From contig OX336353.1 in NCBI GenBank assembly GCA_946902875.1, forward strand, positions 21,217,151 through 21,281,150: DNA of 64,000 nucleotides, written 5' to 3'. Position 1 is the first letter of the stretch, and each line of letters starts with the position of its first letter. Position numbers and translations under genes: made by a program. The notes under the pieces were generated by a model. It had not been told where the DNA came from, searched no databases, and was given only the letters and a program-made list of their open reading frames with translations. The stretch is from Nematopogon swammerdamellus. Taxonomy: Eukaryota > Arthropoda > Insecta > Lepidoptera > Adelidae. Shown here in pieces: positions 33,950-44,882 of the stretch.

Positions 33950-36790
33950 TATCACAAAATCTGCCCTACACATCTAAAAGAAAATGGAGCTTAGTGATAC
34001 ATAGCATACAGGTCAACAGGCGCGAGCCTGGTGCTTAGCTCTGAAGAAGATATATTATTTTTTTGTAATAAGTCCAACCGGTGCGGCGGAGGCGGCGCGG
34101 CGGCGCGGAGGAGGCAAGACCGAGGCGGTGGCCCCGCGCCGCCGCGCCGCGCCGGTCCAACGGGAAGAAAAAGAGGTAACTGAAATCGTATATTTTGTGC
34201 AGAATGAATGCTGCGGAATGTGCAGAGCGTGTTGATGCGGTGAGCCAGGCAGGCAGCATTTAATGGGCACTTAGACATAATACGCGAGGCTATCCGCCCC
34301 GCGCGCCGCGCCCCGCGCCTCTCTCCGCTAGATCACACCGACCGACCTGAAGTTAGAATATTACTCGCTGCCTCGTCGTTTGGCACCGGTTGCACGGCAC
34401 ACAAGGGCATTTTTTTTAATAATTAAAGATGCCCAGCGAATCTAAATAAAACTGATTGATTAGAAGTGTCCTCTCAGTAACATTACATTTATTTCCGGTC
34501 GCTTACCTACCTACCTACCTAGCGACTACGTCACGTAGTTACAGTATCCTCCCCGCTGTGTCAGGCCTCACGCACTCTATGTACTTGCGCGCGCTAACTA
34601 CCTACCGCCCGTCGGGCCGCCGGCGGTCTATTTCAGTGAAATTCGTCAGTCGGGCGAAGTATACATAGACACTCGCCCACGCAACTGCGCGCAGCTGCAA
34701 AGCAATAACCACTTTACATTCGAGCGCAGGCTGGATGTTCCCGTCTTGTCCCCCTGCACCTCTTGCACACACGCCCCTCCGAGTTGAGATTCGTGCGTGG
34801 TCTACACTCGCGTCCCGCGCTCAGCTTTCACATTTGCGTGTATCGATAATGAAATGAATGAGAGAAGTGCGCGGCGGGGCGGGGCGGGGCGGGGCGCGGG
34901 GCGGCGCGCTCGCTTGCGCGGGGCGAGGTGGTGTGGAGGCAGGCCGAGGTTCCAGTGCAACGATACCACCAGTGCGAGTATGTATGCAGTGAGCGTGCGA
35001 GCGAGGTGAGGGAACAGCACCCTCATACAACACGAAGCACTCCCTTCCGCATTCCGTCCGTCCGTCCGTCGCGTCGGCAGTCGACTGGTTGTTGAATGCG
35101 AGATCCGCAGTGCGACGCCGCTGTCTAGCTATACAATCAATATAATTAACATACATAGATGACATAGAGACGTATGTTTGATTGCGATAACTTAGGATTG
35201 AATTATACAAAGCATGAATTGTTTACACCTCCAACCAAGGGACTGCAGACCTAGTATATGATATTAATTTCAACTTGATACCTATGTCCGTTCCTGACAA
35301 AAAGGGTCCTGCCTGACCAAAGAGTTTGGATAGCCCCCGCTCCCGGCGCGCCGGCGCGGCGGGTTACCATCTCTGTGGTCCTGACAGACGGGCAGACAGA
35401 CGGGCAGACCACAAAATGATCCTCTCTAAATGTTCTGTTTTTTCCTTTTGAAGTACGAAGTCCTAAAAATACCTAATGCGCGCCCACGCGGCGGCTCGGT
35501 CGAGGCACAAACTACCAACAATATTATTTACACGGTGAGTGCTGGACGCTGTGGAGCCCTGCTTTCTTTCGTGTCGGTAAACATAAGTGTGCGTCGATCT
35601 ATTTCTAGTTGTTCCCGCGGTCTCGTGCATGTGTTGTCGGAAGGAACACGCACTCATTTCGTAAGTGTAACGAGATGACGCCTCCCCCGCTGCCGCCGCC
35701 GCCGCGCCGCTCCGCGCAGGAGCATATCATTAGCGACGCGTGAAACTTGTCGCCCCGCTACAGTTATCCGATAGAATAGATTGCACTCTCTTCCTTAGTG
35801 ATATAGTATAAAATTGCTCGCAGAATAGGCGTGCAGTTTTGTAAGCGATTTTGGACCTAATAACATGGATATAGAGGTGACTTCGGTTCGGTGCGGTCGC
35901 CGCGCCGCCGCCGCCGCGCCGTCCTCGCACCTTTCTATTTGGCGCGCTTGTCCGGCCGCGCGCCGCGGACTCCGCTCTCGACCCCGTATTATAAAACAGT
36001 GCAACTTTACGACGACGCGCGACGACGCTGCGCTACGCTTGTTCAACGCTACTTTACGAAGTGTCTCCATGAGATTCTTGTAGGCGCCCCGCCCCGCCCC
36101 GCCCCCGTCCCGCCCCCGCCTCGTTACCCGCGTTTGCATTGCATTACAGCTGAGAGGTAGAAGACTATTATAGAGAGGCCATCTTACTACTAACTAACTA
36201 ACTAACGGATCGATTGTCATCCATCAGAGCACGTCACCTCACCTGTCTAGGTTCCGCGTAGTGTACAATAATGCAATTGCGGATATTTGAATCAAAATGA
36301 AATTTAGTTATAGATTTCCATATGTAGTTGGATTCATTGGCGTCAGGCGAAGAGTTTATGTGAAATGTGTGTAGGTCAGTTGTACTCCACGCAGGTTACA
36401 ACTTACTTAGAGCATTTGTGATATAATGCTACATAGCATTCTCTCTCGACCTCCGCGAACTAGAGCGTCTCATGCTGCGCTGCAAGCTATCACCTGAGCT
36501 GGCCCAGCAGCACAGCACAGCGGGCTGGACAGCTCTTAACGTCTAGTCTAGTAAGTAAGACATCATGTTATAATGTCGTTGAATGGAGCGCGACTCGCCG
36601 CCGCCGCCTCCGCCGCCGCGCCGCCGCCGTGCGGACACTCTGGACAGACAGACGATGATGGATGAGAGCTTACAACAACATACAAATATTCCGAGCAAAC
36701 AAACTCTCCACTCGGTCTGCCTACAGTACTCACCACACACACTAGATGGCGCTGGCGCTCTGGGACCAGCCAGCTCCACCACGAGCAAGC
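33950..36790. other. No gene recognised; GC islands
   Basis: GC islands at 34080-34160, 34290-34320, 34870-34930, 35685-35720, 35890-35980, 36084-36120 and 36590-36640. A consensus-like donor, acacg followed by gtgagt, is at 35532-35541, but no convincing exon precedes it. Short tandem (ctac) at 34505-34521 and (cgtc) at 35055-35071. Confidence 0.45.
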
Positions 36791-36805
36791 TCGAACAATA
36801 CTATA

Positions 36806-36946
36806 ATGCCCGGGACGGATCTCGGCGTGTCGTCGCCGCAGCGGGCGACCCGCTACGCGAATACACTATACAAGTACGGTTCGGGTGCGAGGGAGAACAC
36901 TGACGAACCGCTGCGGCGGCGACACGCCAAGATCCGCCCCGCGCAT
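36806..36946 (+). mobile_element. 141-bp terminal-inverted-repeat element (MITE-like), copy 2
   Basis: Same element as 28667-28807, same orientation, seven substitutions and no gaps by eye. The terminal 39 bp at each end pair at 35 of 39 positions. Flanks are TATA on the left (36802-36805) and AATA on the right, so the target duplication is only 2-3 certain bases here. The + frame MPGTDLGVSSPQRATRYANT and the minus frames inside it are incidental. Confidence 0.7.
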
Positions 36947-36973
36947 AATAATCCTCTCTAATGATTAATGAAT

Positions 36974-37187
<214 letters not shown>

Positions 37188-37531
37188 CTCAGCGCGGCGG
37201 CGCGGCGGCGGGATGATAAAATCGTTTTGCGCGAGGAATATAAATCGTAGCAATTACTATCTCCATACAGCGTCGGCGGTCCGTATCTCATTGTCGTACC
37301 GCGCCGGACCGGACGTGCTCCATTCTGGAGTAGTCGTCGCTCCCTTATAGGTATGTACCACAGACAGTCTCTACGTAAACACGAAACTTCTCTCAATGCT
37401 ATGCACGTTGCGGTGCGGTGCGGCGGCGCGGGCCGCGGCCGCTACCTTCCCCTTAGCTCGGCCTAGATCGAACCGTCCGTCGCCGCTGTTATTTCGATAA
37501 TAATTACGAATTTAGGTTTTGAGTCGGTAAA

Positions 37532-37774
37532 ATGCAGTGGAACCAAGAAAAAACTCTTTTATTAATCGATAAATACCATAATCATCGCCAACTTTGGGAT
37601 CCCACCCATCAAGATCATTTTAATAAATTAAAGAACAACGACGTATGGGTGGAAATAGCTGCCGAAAATGACGTAGAAGTGGAAGAATGTAAAAGAAAAA
37701 TGAGCAGCCTGCTCGCTTCTTTGCGAAGGGAGAAATTAAAAACGAAGGAGAGCACAGGAACAGGAAAAGATTAA
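37532..37774 (+). CDS. MADF-domain protein, short or truncated (80 aa)
   Basis: The 80-residue product reads as the N-terminal two-thirds of a MADF (Myb/SANT-like in Adf-1) domain. It has a leading tryptophan (W3), LLLIDKYHNHRQLWDP, then KLKNNDVWVEIAAE and VEECKRKMSSLLASLRREK. MADF domains bind DNA in insect transcription regulators and also occur as accessory proteins of PIF/Harbinger transposons. The usual third helix (a WFAY-like motif) is missing because the frame stops at TAA 37772-37774, right after TGTGKD. No GT donor is visible that would rescue it. The start ATG follows gtcggtaaa. An AATAAA-rich stretch downstream (37825-37840) could end a short transcript. It may be a small gene, a retro-copy or a transposon remnant. 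Confidence 0.7.
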   Translation: MQWNQEKTLLLIDKYHNHRQLWDPTHQDHFNKLKNNDVWVEIAAENDVEVEECKRKMSSLLASLRREKLKTKESTGTGKD

Positions 37775-39420
37775 GCTATTTACTAGATTTATTTATTAAT
37801 GTATAAAATTACTAATATAATAAAAAATATAAAATAAAAATACCTACAACAGTTGTTGTAAGATTCCCTTTAAGTCGTGCCGGCATGGCACCACAGCAAC
37901 AGATTTATTTATATTGTTTTTATTTTTTTTATTTATTAAAAAAAAAGTGTACTTAGTTGTACAATACGCTTTAGTCTCTTCTTTAAATAACAATAACGGA
38001 TTAGAAGGAACGCAGCACACAACACCTCTACCTCTACATCCGCCATCTTGACTACAGCTGGATGGATATGGAGCACAGCCGAGCATATATTCGAGACGAG
38101 CAGTTTTGACTCGCCGCTCTCGGCTCGGTGCGGGCCGGGCGGCGCGCGGCGGTGCGCGGCGGAGGCGCGGCGGCGGCGGGGCGGCGGCGGCGCACTATAG
38201 GGCCCGCCCATACAAGGGGTTGGCCGAAAATGCTTTTATCATGAATGAGATTATGTGTTCCGAATATAAAGTTATCTGCGCTTAAAAGTTAATGAAGGCT
38301 CTGTTACAGGAATACGGACAGAAGAACAACGAAGCTTACAGATTTTAACAGTTTTTTGTATTATTTTAAACTCGTCCGCCGGTGAGGTGGTGAGCAGGTG
38401 AGGCTGGTGATGTGACGCCGCTCCGCCTATCAGTTTCATATAAATAGTGAGAGCTCGTTATTGTTCCGTAATGGAGATTTAATTATAACGACGGTGCGGC
38501 GGCGCAGCGGCGGCGGCGACGTCTCGACCGGTAGATGCGCGCAGTCGCGCCCACATACTTATCGGTAATGATAGCGAGCGGCTACTCGATGCACGAAAAC
38601 AGTCAATAACACGGTTCGCCTCATCGGCTCAGCGGCGGCGGCGGCGCGGCGGCGGCGGTGGCGTCGCTATTAGCGATTTGCTTCGCCTCGTGTGCGAGGA
38701 GCTCGTGGTCGGTACAGGGGCGAGAGGGCGGCGCGGCGGTAGGTAATACTCGGCAGCGACAGTTGATGTTGCGCCGCTCCTCCCGCGCTCACTCTTATAC
38801 TTCAATGATCGAGGTATCCGCTAACTGAACGACACGCGAGACATCGCAATTATTGTTGCATGTCCTTACAACTCTACAAGTGTAGGGTATCTGTATGATG
38901 CAGTGTGCGCACGCGCATACAGAGGACGCCGCATCCGCTCGCTTCACCGGAGTGAGCTAGTTTGCTGCTGCACCGAGGTGCAGATTACTGTCAGCCCCCA
39001 CATGTCCGCGCGCAGTAAGTACGCACGCAGCGCGGGCGGGGTGCGAGCGAGCTCCTAGGTGGCGCATTAACAAGTGCATCTTTACTGAGCTAATATAAAG
39101 CTGTTCTCTCATCAATCAGCAGGTTTACTGCTCGCGTAAATGTCTATCCGCTCCGCTGGAGCTGCTTGTACCGCCCGGGCAAGATTCCCCGACTGCGTCA
39201 CACAGATTTGAGTACATGTGTATGTAAGTCATGTACCTACTTGTTGGTATGCATTTTGATCAGTTGACTTCGAGAGATCAACGCTGCGCCGCCGCCGCCG
39301 CGCCGCGCCGGTCGGCCCGGCCCACTCGGTCGCTGCTCGTGAGTAAATCCTTCAACTATGCGCAGCTCGGATCTCGCCCGGCCTAACCGTAATGTAAAAC
39401 CTAATACGTTTTAATTTACC
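37775..39420. other. No gene recognised; GC islands
   Basis: GC islands at 38120-38200, 38490-38520, 38635-38665 and 39288-39320. The sequence tatagggcccgcccat at 38196-38211 could be a transposon end, but no matching inverted copy was found upstream of the MADF frame. Confidence 0.4.
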
Positions 39421-39430
39421 TAATAACCAC

Positions 39431-39527
39431 GACAAAAGGGAAGCACTAACATGGCACCTAGTTCACCATGGTGTTATGGGCTGTTGTAGGTGATGTATTC
39501 AACCATGTCAGTTTCCATAAATAAAAT
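39431..39527 (+). mobile_element. SINE family B, 3' fragment
   Basis: aagggaagcactaacatggc, gttatgggctgttgtagg and catgtcagtttccataaat match the 3' third of the family B consensus at 45170-45270, with an internal deletion of the acatcacggat segment. Confidence 0.75.
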
Positions 39528-39739
39528 AATGTGGAAAGGGTAATTATCCATACCTCTAAACATGTATGCTGTGCTTTAATTAAGATTTACTATATAGCAA
39601 ATAACAAAACACTTTTTAAAAAAAAATATTGAACCGACTTCAAACCCTAAAAAGTATTAAATAACGTTTTGATCTTGAGTAGAAGGCGGTACAAAAGCAC
39701 AAAAGGTCCATCTATAAATGTTCAGGTGTGAAATTACGT

Positions 39740-39951
39740 AAATTTTCGTGAAGCTAACAGCGTTCGAGAAGGCCGTAGAAGAGGTGTCCGAGGCGGGCTG
39801 GAAAAAGTCTTTCGAAAATTTATTTAGGCGTATGAAACTTTGTATAGATGCTGATGTTGAGTTCTTTAAAAAGATTAAACACTTTACCCTTATAAGTTTT
39901 TGTTTTGTTTCGCAAAACTTTCTGAGTACTTTTTTTAGGCTAGATAGGTAA
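39740..39951 (+). pseudogene. Probable mariner/Tc1-like transposase C-terminus
   Basis: The + frame 39748-39951 begins LTAFEKAVEEVSEAGWKKSF and continues NLFRRMKLCIDADVEFFKK. The pattern (helix, W-x-x-x-F, R-M-x-x-C-I-D-x-x-x-x-F-F) resembles the extreme C-terminus of mariner-like transposases, which usually ends shortly after the C-I-x-x-x-G-x-Y-x-E/K motif. Nothing of the DDD/DDE core is present upstream. Assignment is by motif memory only. Confidence 0.45.
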
Positions 39952-40295
39952 CTAGGTCGCATGTCACACATTTACATTTTTATACGCTACGAGGTGCCTG
40001 AGCGAGTTTTCCGACGTGAGATCATTGATAGATGAATCTGTATCCGGGAGTTCCCCGCAATTCCTGGATGGTTAGCAACCCTACGCCCCTCCCCGTCTCT
40101 TCCGCGCCGTTCCGTGTGTGAGGGTGTGTGTGTGTCGACCTTATGTATGTCACTTCTTATACTTCCTGTGGTTACATTCATCTCTACTTGACCTAAATGA
40201 GGATCTCCTCAACAAACTCGACCGTATTCTCAACTTGTGCATTCGCTATTGAGACGAAAAAGGGGAACTTAAATAAGAAATACGGCTCAGAAATA

Positions 40296-41110
40296 TAGTT
40301 GTCGTTTATTTAATGTAACACAAAAATTAATATATAAAAAGACAGGGTGTGAGTTTTCAGAATCACTTGAGCATCGTAGGGGTGACGACCGAGCTAATCG
40401 ATTAGAGCTATAATTCTATCCGAGAACTTAGCTTCGGAAGGGGAGACGAAGGTCTTCGCAGGAAGGCCGACACGAAGTCTCCGACGCGTCGCTCGATCTC
40501 CACCCTCTTCACAAAGTTCTGCTTCGGAACAGCCGGACGAGGAGTAGGGCCCAGGTGGCTCGTACCGGCTATGCCGTCGCAGATGATGCAGGCGTCCTCG
40601 GACGGAGAACGTAGAAACGTGGAAGTCTACGTGTAACGTAGAAGAGACTACGTGTAGACGTAGGAGCTGTACACACACACACACAAACACACCCACATTA
40701 AATAATGCACACATATCAAGTTGCCCTGTGGATGGGAAGAGAGAAAATACACAGATGGGCGTTATACGTTTTGTGCGTGAAGCGCAACGACAACCGCTAG
40801 GCCGGCGGTGTCTCACAAGCGACAGGCAAGGCAGAGCTGGAGAGATTGTAATGTTACCCGTAACCCTGGCTGTGGGGACTCCTGTCTCAACGCTGAGATG
40901 TGCGGCTGCAGGCGCCCGTGAGGGAGTGCTCGGCGACGCGTGACCGACGCGGTGGTGCAACGCCGCGGCTCGTTGACAGTGGCACGGTCGCGAGGAAGAC
41001 TAGTAAGACTCACGGCGGCAGATCGAGCGCGTTATATTTTATCTTGTAGCGGAGAATTATTTAACAGAAGAAGTGAAGTCTTGTTTCACTGAGACCCGCT
41101 TTTATAGACG
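40296..41110 (-). other. Possible minus-strand transcription unit, unassigned
   Basis: On the minus strand there is TATAAAAG (about 41107-41100), a donor-like ccgtgagtct near 41015, a strong acceptor-like tttctctcttcccatccacag near 40733, and a poly(A)-type aataaa near 40304. Two overlapping minus frames run through it: 188 codons at 40394-40960, and a shorter frame (about 40380-40605) containing EDACIICDGIAGTSHLGP and VKRVEIERRVGDFVSAFLRR that ends in a stop near 40380. I recognise no family. The peptide may be chance, as the region is GC-rich. Confidence 0.25.
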
Positions 41111-41719
41111 ACAGCGCGCGTTTGTGGTGTGGCGGCTGAATGAAGTCGGCTAGCACGCAATGACGCGCACTGTATGTGGTTACCTGAATCTAAGTGTCTG
41201 AAGGCCTGTAACACCATTTGTTGATAATAATGGACCTCTACTAGGGGTCCTCCGATGATGTCTGAATTAATATGTAAGATAAATACAACCGAGGCGAATG
41301 TGAATTCCCGTCTATTTGGGATATATTTTAACCGCCTGGCAACCCATTAATCAACACCGCGATGTGCGGTGTTGCCAAATACAGCAAACAGAAATTCCAT
41401 ACAGACGCTTCCGATCTTTTTCGTTACGTCAAACAATATATAATTTTGGTATGGGCTGACAGCGGAAAGAGATCGTGGAAATTCACGCTCGGTAAATGGT
41501 GCAATAATGTGTGCTCGGTTACGTAGTGAGAGTGTAGTACGCCGACATATGTGTGATTGAATTTTCAAAAATGTAGGTTGGCAGTAATAATATTGAATAG
41601 TAACGGACGTCTCACGTGTACCGTAGCCTTAGTACGGAGTATTTTCCTCCGTACTGGCAATGTGTCTCTGACACTTCGGTAAACGGCATTTCGACGTCCG
41701 CTATTAAAATTCACTACGT

Positions 41720-42262
41720 GACACTATATTTTCGGATTGCGCAAGTATGACCATATATCTGAATATCGAGCTCGCCTTCAGTGGCTCGATGTTCGTGGTC
41801 GCAGGAACTCTCACGCCCTCTCTCTTCTCTTCCGCACACTTAATGATCCTGATGCTCGCAAATATTTGAGTGAACGATTTGAATTTCTTTCTTCTCACGG
41901 TCTGGCTTTAAGATCTGCTGACAACTTACTCTTGGCAATACCGGCTCACTCAAGCACGTTCTACACGGACTCTTTCACAGTACAAACAGCTCGCCTCTGG
42001 AATAATCTGCCCGTGCATTTACGCTCCTGTACGTCTATGAATGTATAAATTTAAACAAACTTCTCCTTTCCTTACCGAAGTAAATGCAATTTTATATTAA
42101 ATACATATGTTTATATACTCCCCTTCTCTTACTCTCCTGTCATTCAGTTGATTGTGTTGCACAACGGTACCACCGATTAATGTACATAATATGTAAGTTT
42201 ATTAAATACATATATATGCTTATTAAAATATTTATGTAGTATTCATATACAGTTTATCATAC
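41720..42262 (+). pseudogene. LINE ORF2 C-terminus and 3' UTR, 5' part (interrupted by gypsy)
   Basis: The frame 41737-42048 gives RKYDHISEYRARLQWLDVR, ALSLLFRTLNDPDARKYLSE, and TVQTARLWNNLPVHLRSCTS. The last is the W-N-x-L-P-x-x-L-R signature found near the C-terminus of Jockey/R1-like ORF2 proteins. The AT-rich 3' UTR continues to 42262 and is then interrupted by a 5.7-kb LTR retrotransposon. It resumes at 48008. No RT catalytic motif is present. Confidence 0.75.
42259..42262. repeat. Target site duplication ATAC, left
   Basis: ATAC directly precedes the 5' LTR and is repeated at 48008-48011 directly after the 3' LTR. This is the 4-bp size usual for Ty3/gypsy integrases. Confidence 0.85.
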
Positions 42263-42424
42263 TGTCACGACCACCTAAAGTTTGATGTATAAAAAGAAGA
42301 AAGCTGTCAAAAATGACAGGGAGTTTTGTTGTCAGATAAAAATGCAATAGTAAAGTTTGAAAAGTAAAGAATAGAAACGAGTTTGTGCTGTTTAATTTTC
42401 TATCCGGCCCCAGTGCTCGTAACA
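42263..42424 (+). repeat. 5' LTR of gypsy element (162 bp)
   Basis: It starts tgtcacgaccacc and ends gctcgtaaca, with TG...CA ends. It matches 47841-48007 except for about four substitutions and a 5-bp ttaat present only in the 3' LTR. It has no obvious TATA box, but contains aataga- and aatagt-type A-rich motifs. Confidence 0.95.
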
Positions 42425-42426
42425 AT

Positions 42427-42444
42427 TGGTGTCAGAAGTGGGAT
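42427..42444 (+). other. Primer-binding site, complementary to tRNA-Leu 3' end
   Basis: tggtgtcagaagtgggat begins two bases after the LTR. Its complement ends TCTGACACCA. I recognise this as the CCA-bearing 3' end of an insect tRNA-Leu (CAG-type), which would prime minus-strand synthesis. Confidence 0.8.
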
Positions 42445-42449
42445 AGAAA

Positions 42450-43560
42450 ATGTCAATAACGCCGAGGGACAACGAATGCATGCAAACCAGGGCGATGGCG
42501 GCGGCCGCGCTGATCAATGACGAGGAGCAGCGTGGCGTCGTAGAAGAGGTCCAGGACAGTACTTCACAACCTCCGGAAGTGGAGGAAGAAGCAACATCCC
42601 AGAACCCGAGCTCATTCAATATGGCCGGGCTCATGAAAATGCTAAGCAGAATGGCCGACGAAAATCGTCGCTCTACGGAAGGAAGTCGGCAAGCCATGGA
42701 GTGTCTCGAGGCCAAGTCGGAGGAGAGTCGACGAGCTACAGAGGAAAGTCGGCAAGCGATCCTGGACACAGTAAACGGGGCGCTGTCCACGTTGCGCTAA
42801 GACTTGGAGAAGGTGACCGCCAAAGTGGAGAAGCAGGATGCCATGTTACACCTCTACGAGGCACGAATGACAAGACTGGAAAAAATACAAACCACTGGAG
42901 TAACCGAGTAACCGTGAATGCCTCGACTGGAGGAACACGTTTTAAAGTTCCACCTTATGATGGCACAACCTCGTGGGCCGCCAACAAAAAACAATTTGAG
43001 TCTGTGGAGCGGGCCAACGGGTGGAACAACGACCAGGCACTCACCGCGTTGACATTGGGGTTGCGTGACCAGGCCATACATGTTTTGGAAGCTGTCGGAG
43101 AGAGGACCACATATGAAGAACTGCTGGAGGCTCTGGAGACAAGATATGGCGATAAACACTTGGAACATGTGTTCAGAGCCCAACTTCGTGACCGTGTGCA
43201 GCAAGCCGGCGAGGGCCTTCAACAGTGGGCTCTGGAAATAGAAAAGCTTGTCCGAAAGGCATACCAAGCATCGTCGGCACCATTCATCGTTAGCACACTG
43301 GTTCAGGCTTTCGTGGACGGAATTTGGGACATGGAGGTGAGGGCAGCCGTGCGAATGGGGCATCACGAGACACTGAAAAATGCCTTAGCGCACGCATTAG
43401 AAGTAGAAGCAGTGCGTGCTGACTCTCGCAGACAAAGAGTGAGGGAAGTGAAGGTGTCGGAATATACACCGGGTAGGAATAGGTTTACTCCTCGCTGCTA
43501 CCGCTGCGGTATTCTTGGACATATCCGCTCAAGCTGCCCAAACAATGAACAATCAAATAA
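42450..43560 (+). pseudogene. gypsy gag, broken
   Basis: The frame opens at ATG 42450 and runs to a TAA at 42798-42800, then stays readable in the same frame to a second TAA at 42909-42911. The protein continues in a different frame from about 42915. It begins FKVPPYDGTTSWAANKKQFE and contains LGLRDQAIHVLE and FRAQLRDRVQQAGEGLQQWA, typical of gypsy gag capsid. It ends with a CCHC zinc knuckle, C-x2-C-x4-H-x4-C, at 43496-43537 (CYRCGILGHIRSSC), the RNA-binding nucleocapsid. One nonsense mutation and one frameshift mean no full Gag is made. Confidence 0.9.
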
Positions 43561-44071
43561 GGAAGCCCCCATACTCTTGATTTCACAAGCATGCGACGGA
43601 AATAGCCTAGTAGTGGATGGACAAATCAGCGGCTATGAGTGTAAAATAACTTGGGATACCGGAGCATCGCGGACCATTGTTAAATCGCAACTTCTAGGGA
43701 ATTTTATTAAGAATCAACAGCAGCGGTACCTTACTACAAACTACAGTCTGCCACCGGACAGCACATACCTGTCCATGGAGAGGTAGGAGTAACATTAAAA
43801 ATTGGGTGCAGAATTTATCATCACTCCGTTATCTTGGCAGACATAGTTGATGACTGTATTCTTGGACTGGACTTTATGAAACTTCATGACTGCAAAATCG
43901 ATATAACAAATGGAGTTCTCAAGCTGGGAAGTGAAGAAATATTTCTTCGAGGAGGAAGGTTGTCAGGAGATGTATGCTGTTCGAGGCCGACCATATTGCA
44001 GGCACGATCTCAGACGTTGGTGCCAGTGAATTTACCGCATGCATCTGGCCAAGGCCCAACGGGATGTACAC
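43561..44071 (+). pseudogene. gypsy protease and pol linker, frameshifted
   Basis: Downstream of the zinc knuckle, the same frame carries the aspartic protease active site in TWDTGASRTIVKS (DTGA codons 43655-43666). A one-base frame change near 43735 ends that frame at 43786. The continuation, containing ILADIVDDCILGLDFM (the hydrophobic I-L-G-x-D-F flap-distal motif of retropepsins), lies in the frame of 43834-44154. It is then cut by a minus-oriented SINE at 44072. The enzyme would have matured Gag-Pol. Confidence 0.9.
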
Positions 44072-44272
44072 TTTTTTTTTTTTTTTTATGGAACCTGACA
44101 CGTTTGGCTACATCACGTACAGCATCCGTGATGTCAGCCCATAACACAGGGTGAACTAGGTGCCATGTCAGTGCTTCCCTTCATTTCATGTCGGCTACAC
44201 TAAACTGGACGGAAAACACGAACTATTTACATAGCCGTTTCGACCGACGTTTCGTTCAGTGCGGTGGTACCA
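44072..44272 (-). mobile_element. SINE family B, 5'-truncated copy inside gypsy pol
   Basis: On the + strand it starts with its reversed A tail (T16, then atggaacctgacacg), runs through gtgatgtcagcccataacac, gtcggctacactaaactgg and acgtttcgttcagtgcggtg, and ends at ggtacc. It lacks the tRNA/5S head. It separates protease from the pre-RT region. Confidence 0.9.
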
Positions 44273-44805
44273 ACCCAACTTGTTGAAAACTTGGATAAGC
44301 GTGAATGTGACTGTCAATGGATTACTGCGCGAACTTTGGTAAAGAATCAGGATAAGGCATTCGTGCGCATCATCAATTTGAGCCGGGCCGATATTAAACT
44401 CGAAACAGACACAGTGGTGGGAAAATGTTATGAAGTATCCTGGCTACGTAAGTGTGATGAGCCCATCACTGTGAGCGATAAGATAGACCGAACCAAAGTG
44501 CTCTCGCTCTTGGAAGAAAGTAAAAAGGATCTTACCAAGATGGAGTTTCAGAGGGCAGTAGACCTGTTAACACAGTACTCGGACATCTTCGCGACCGACG
44601 ACGGGGACATTGGACGGACCAACATGGTGAAACATCAAATTAATACGGGGGACGCACTGCCTATCCGACAACGTCCACGTCGGGTGCCAGTGGCGAAAGA
44701 AGGCGAGCTTCAACAGATGATTGGGGACATGCGCAAGAACAAAGTAATTGAACCGTCATCGAGCCCCTGGTGTTCGCCTGTAGTCCTCGTGAAGAAGAAC
44801 CGTAC
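44273..44805 (+). pseudogene. gypsy pol, protease-RT junction and RT N-terminus
   Basis: Open frame from about 44264 to 44878. It contains TDTVVGKCYEVSWL, MVKHQINTGDALPIRQRPRR and MIGDMRKNKVIEPSSSPWCS, ending PVVLVKKN at the insertion point. The I-x-P-S-x-S-P-W-x-S-P-V-V-L-V-K-K run is RT motif 1 of Ty3/gypsy. The next RT residues are found only after the SINE insertion, from about 45294. Confidence 0.9.
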
Positions 44806-44882
44806 CGTGTGGGGTCGGTACTTAAAAAGAATAGCCCCACTGCATCTCTCCCCGTCGCATGTCGTAAAAGTCGACTAAGGGA
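44806..44882 (+). repeat. Dispersed repeat E (77 bp), upstream part of the insertion
   Basis: gtgtggggtcggtacttaaa, aagaatagccccactgcatc and catgtcgtaaaa, then gactaagggata, match the minus-strand segment at 55613-55691. I recognise this as a very common lepidopteran repeat module. Here it lies directly 5' of the SINE B head, inside the same pol insertion. Confidence 0.75.

Noticed and set aside
42392..43366. Minus-strand frames of 132 and 170 codons
   Set aside because: Shadows of the gypsy gag coding strand.
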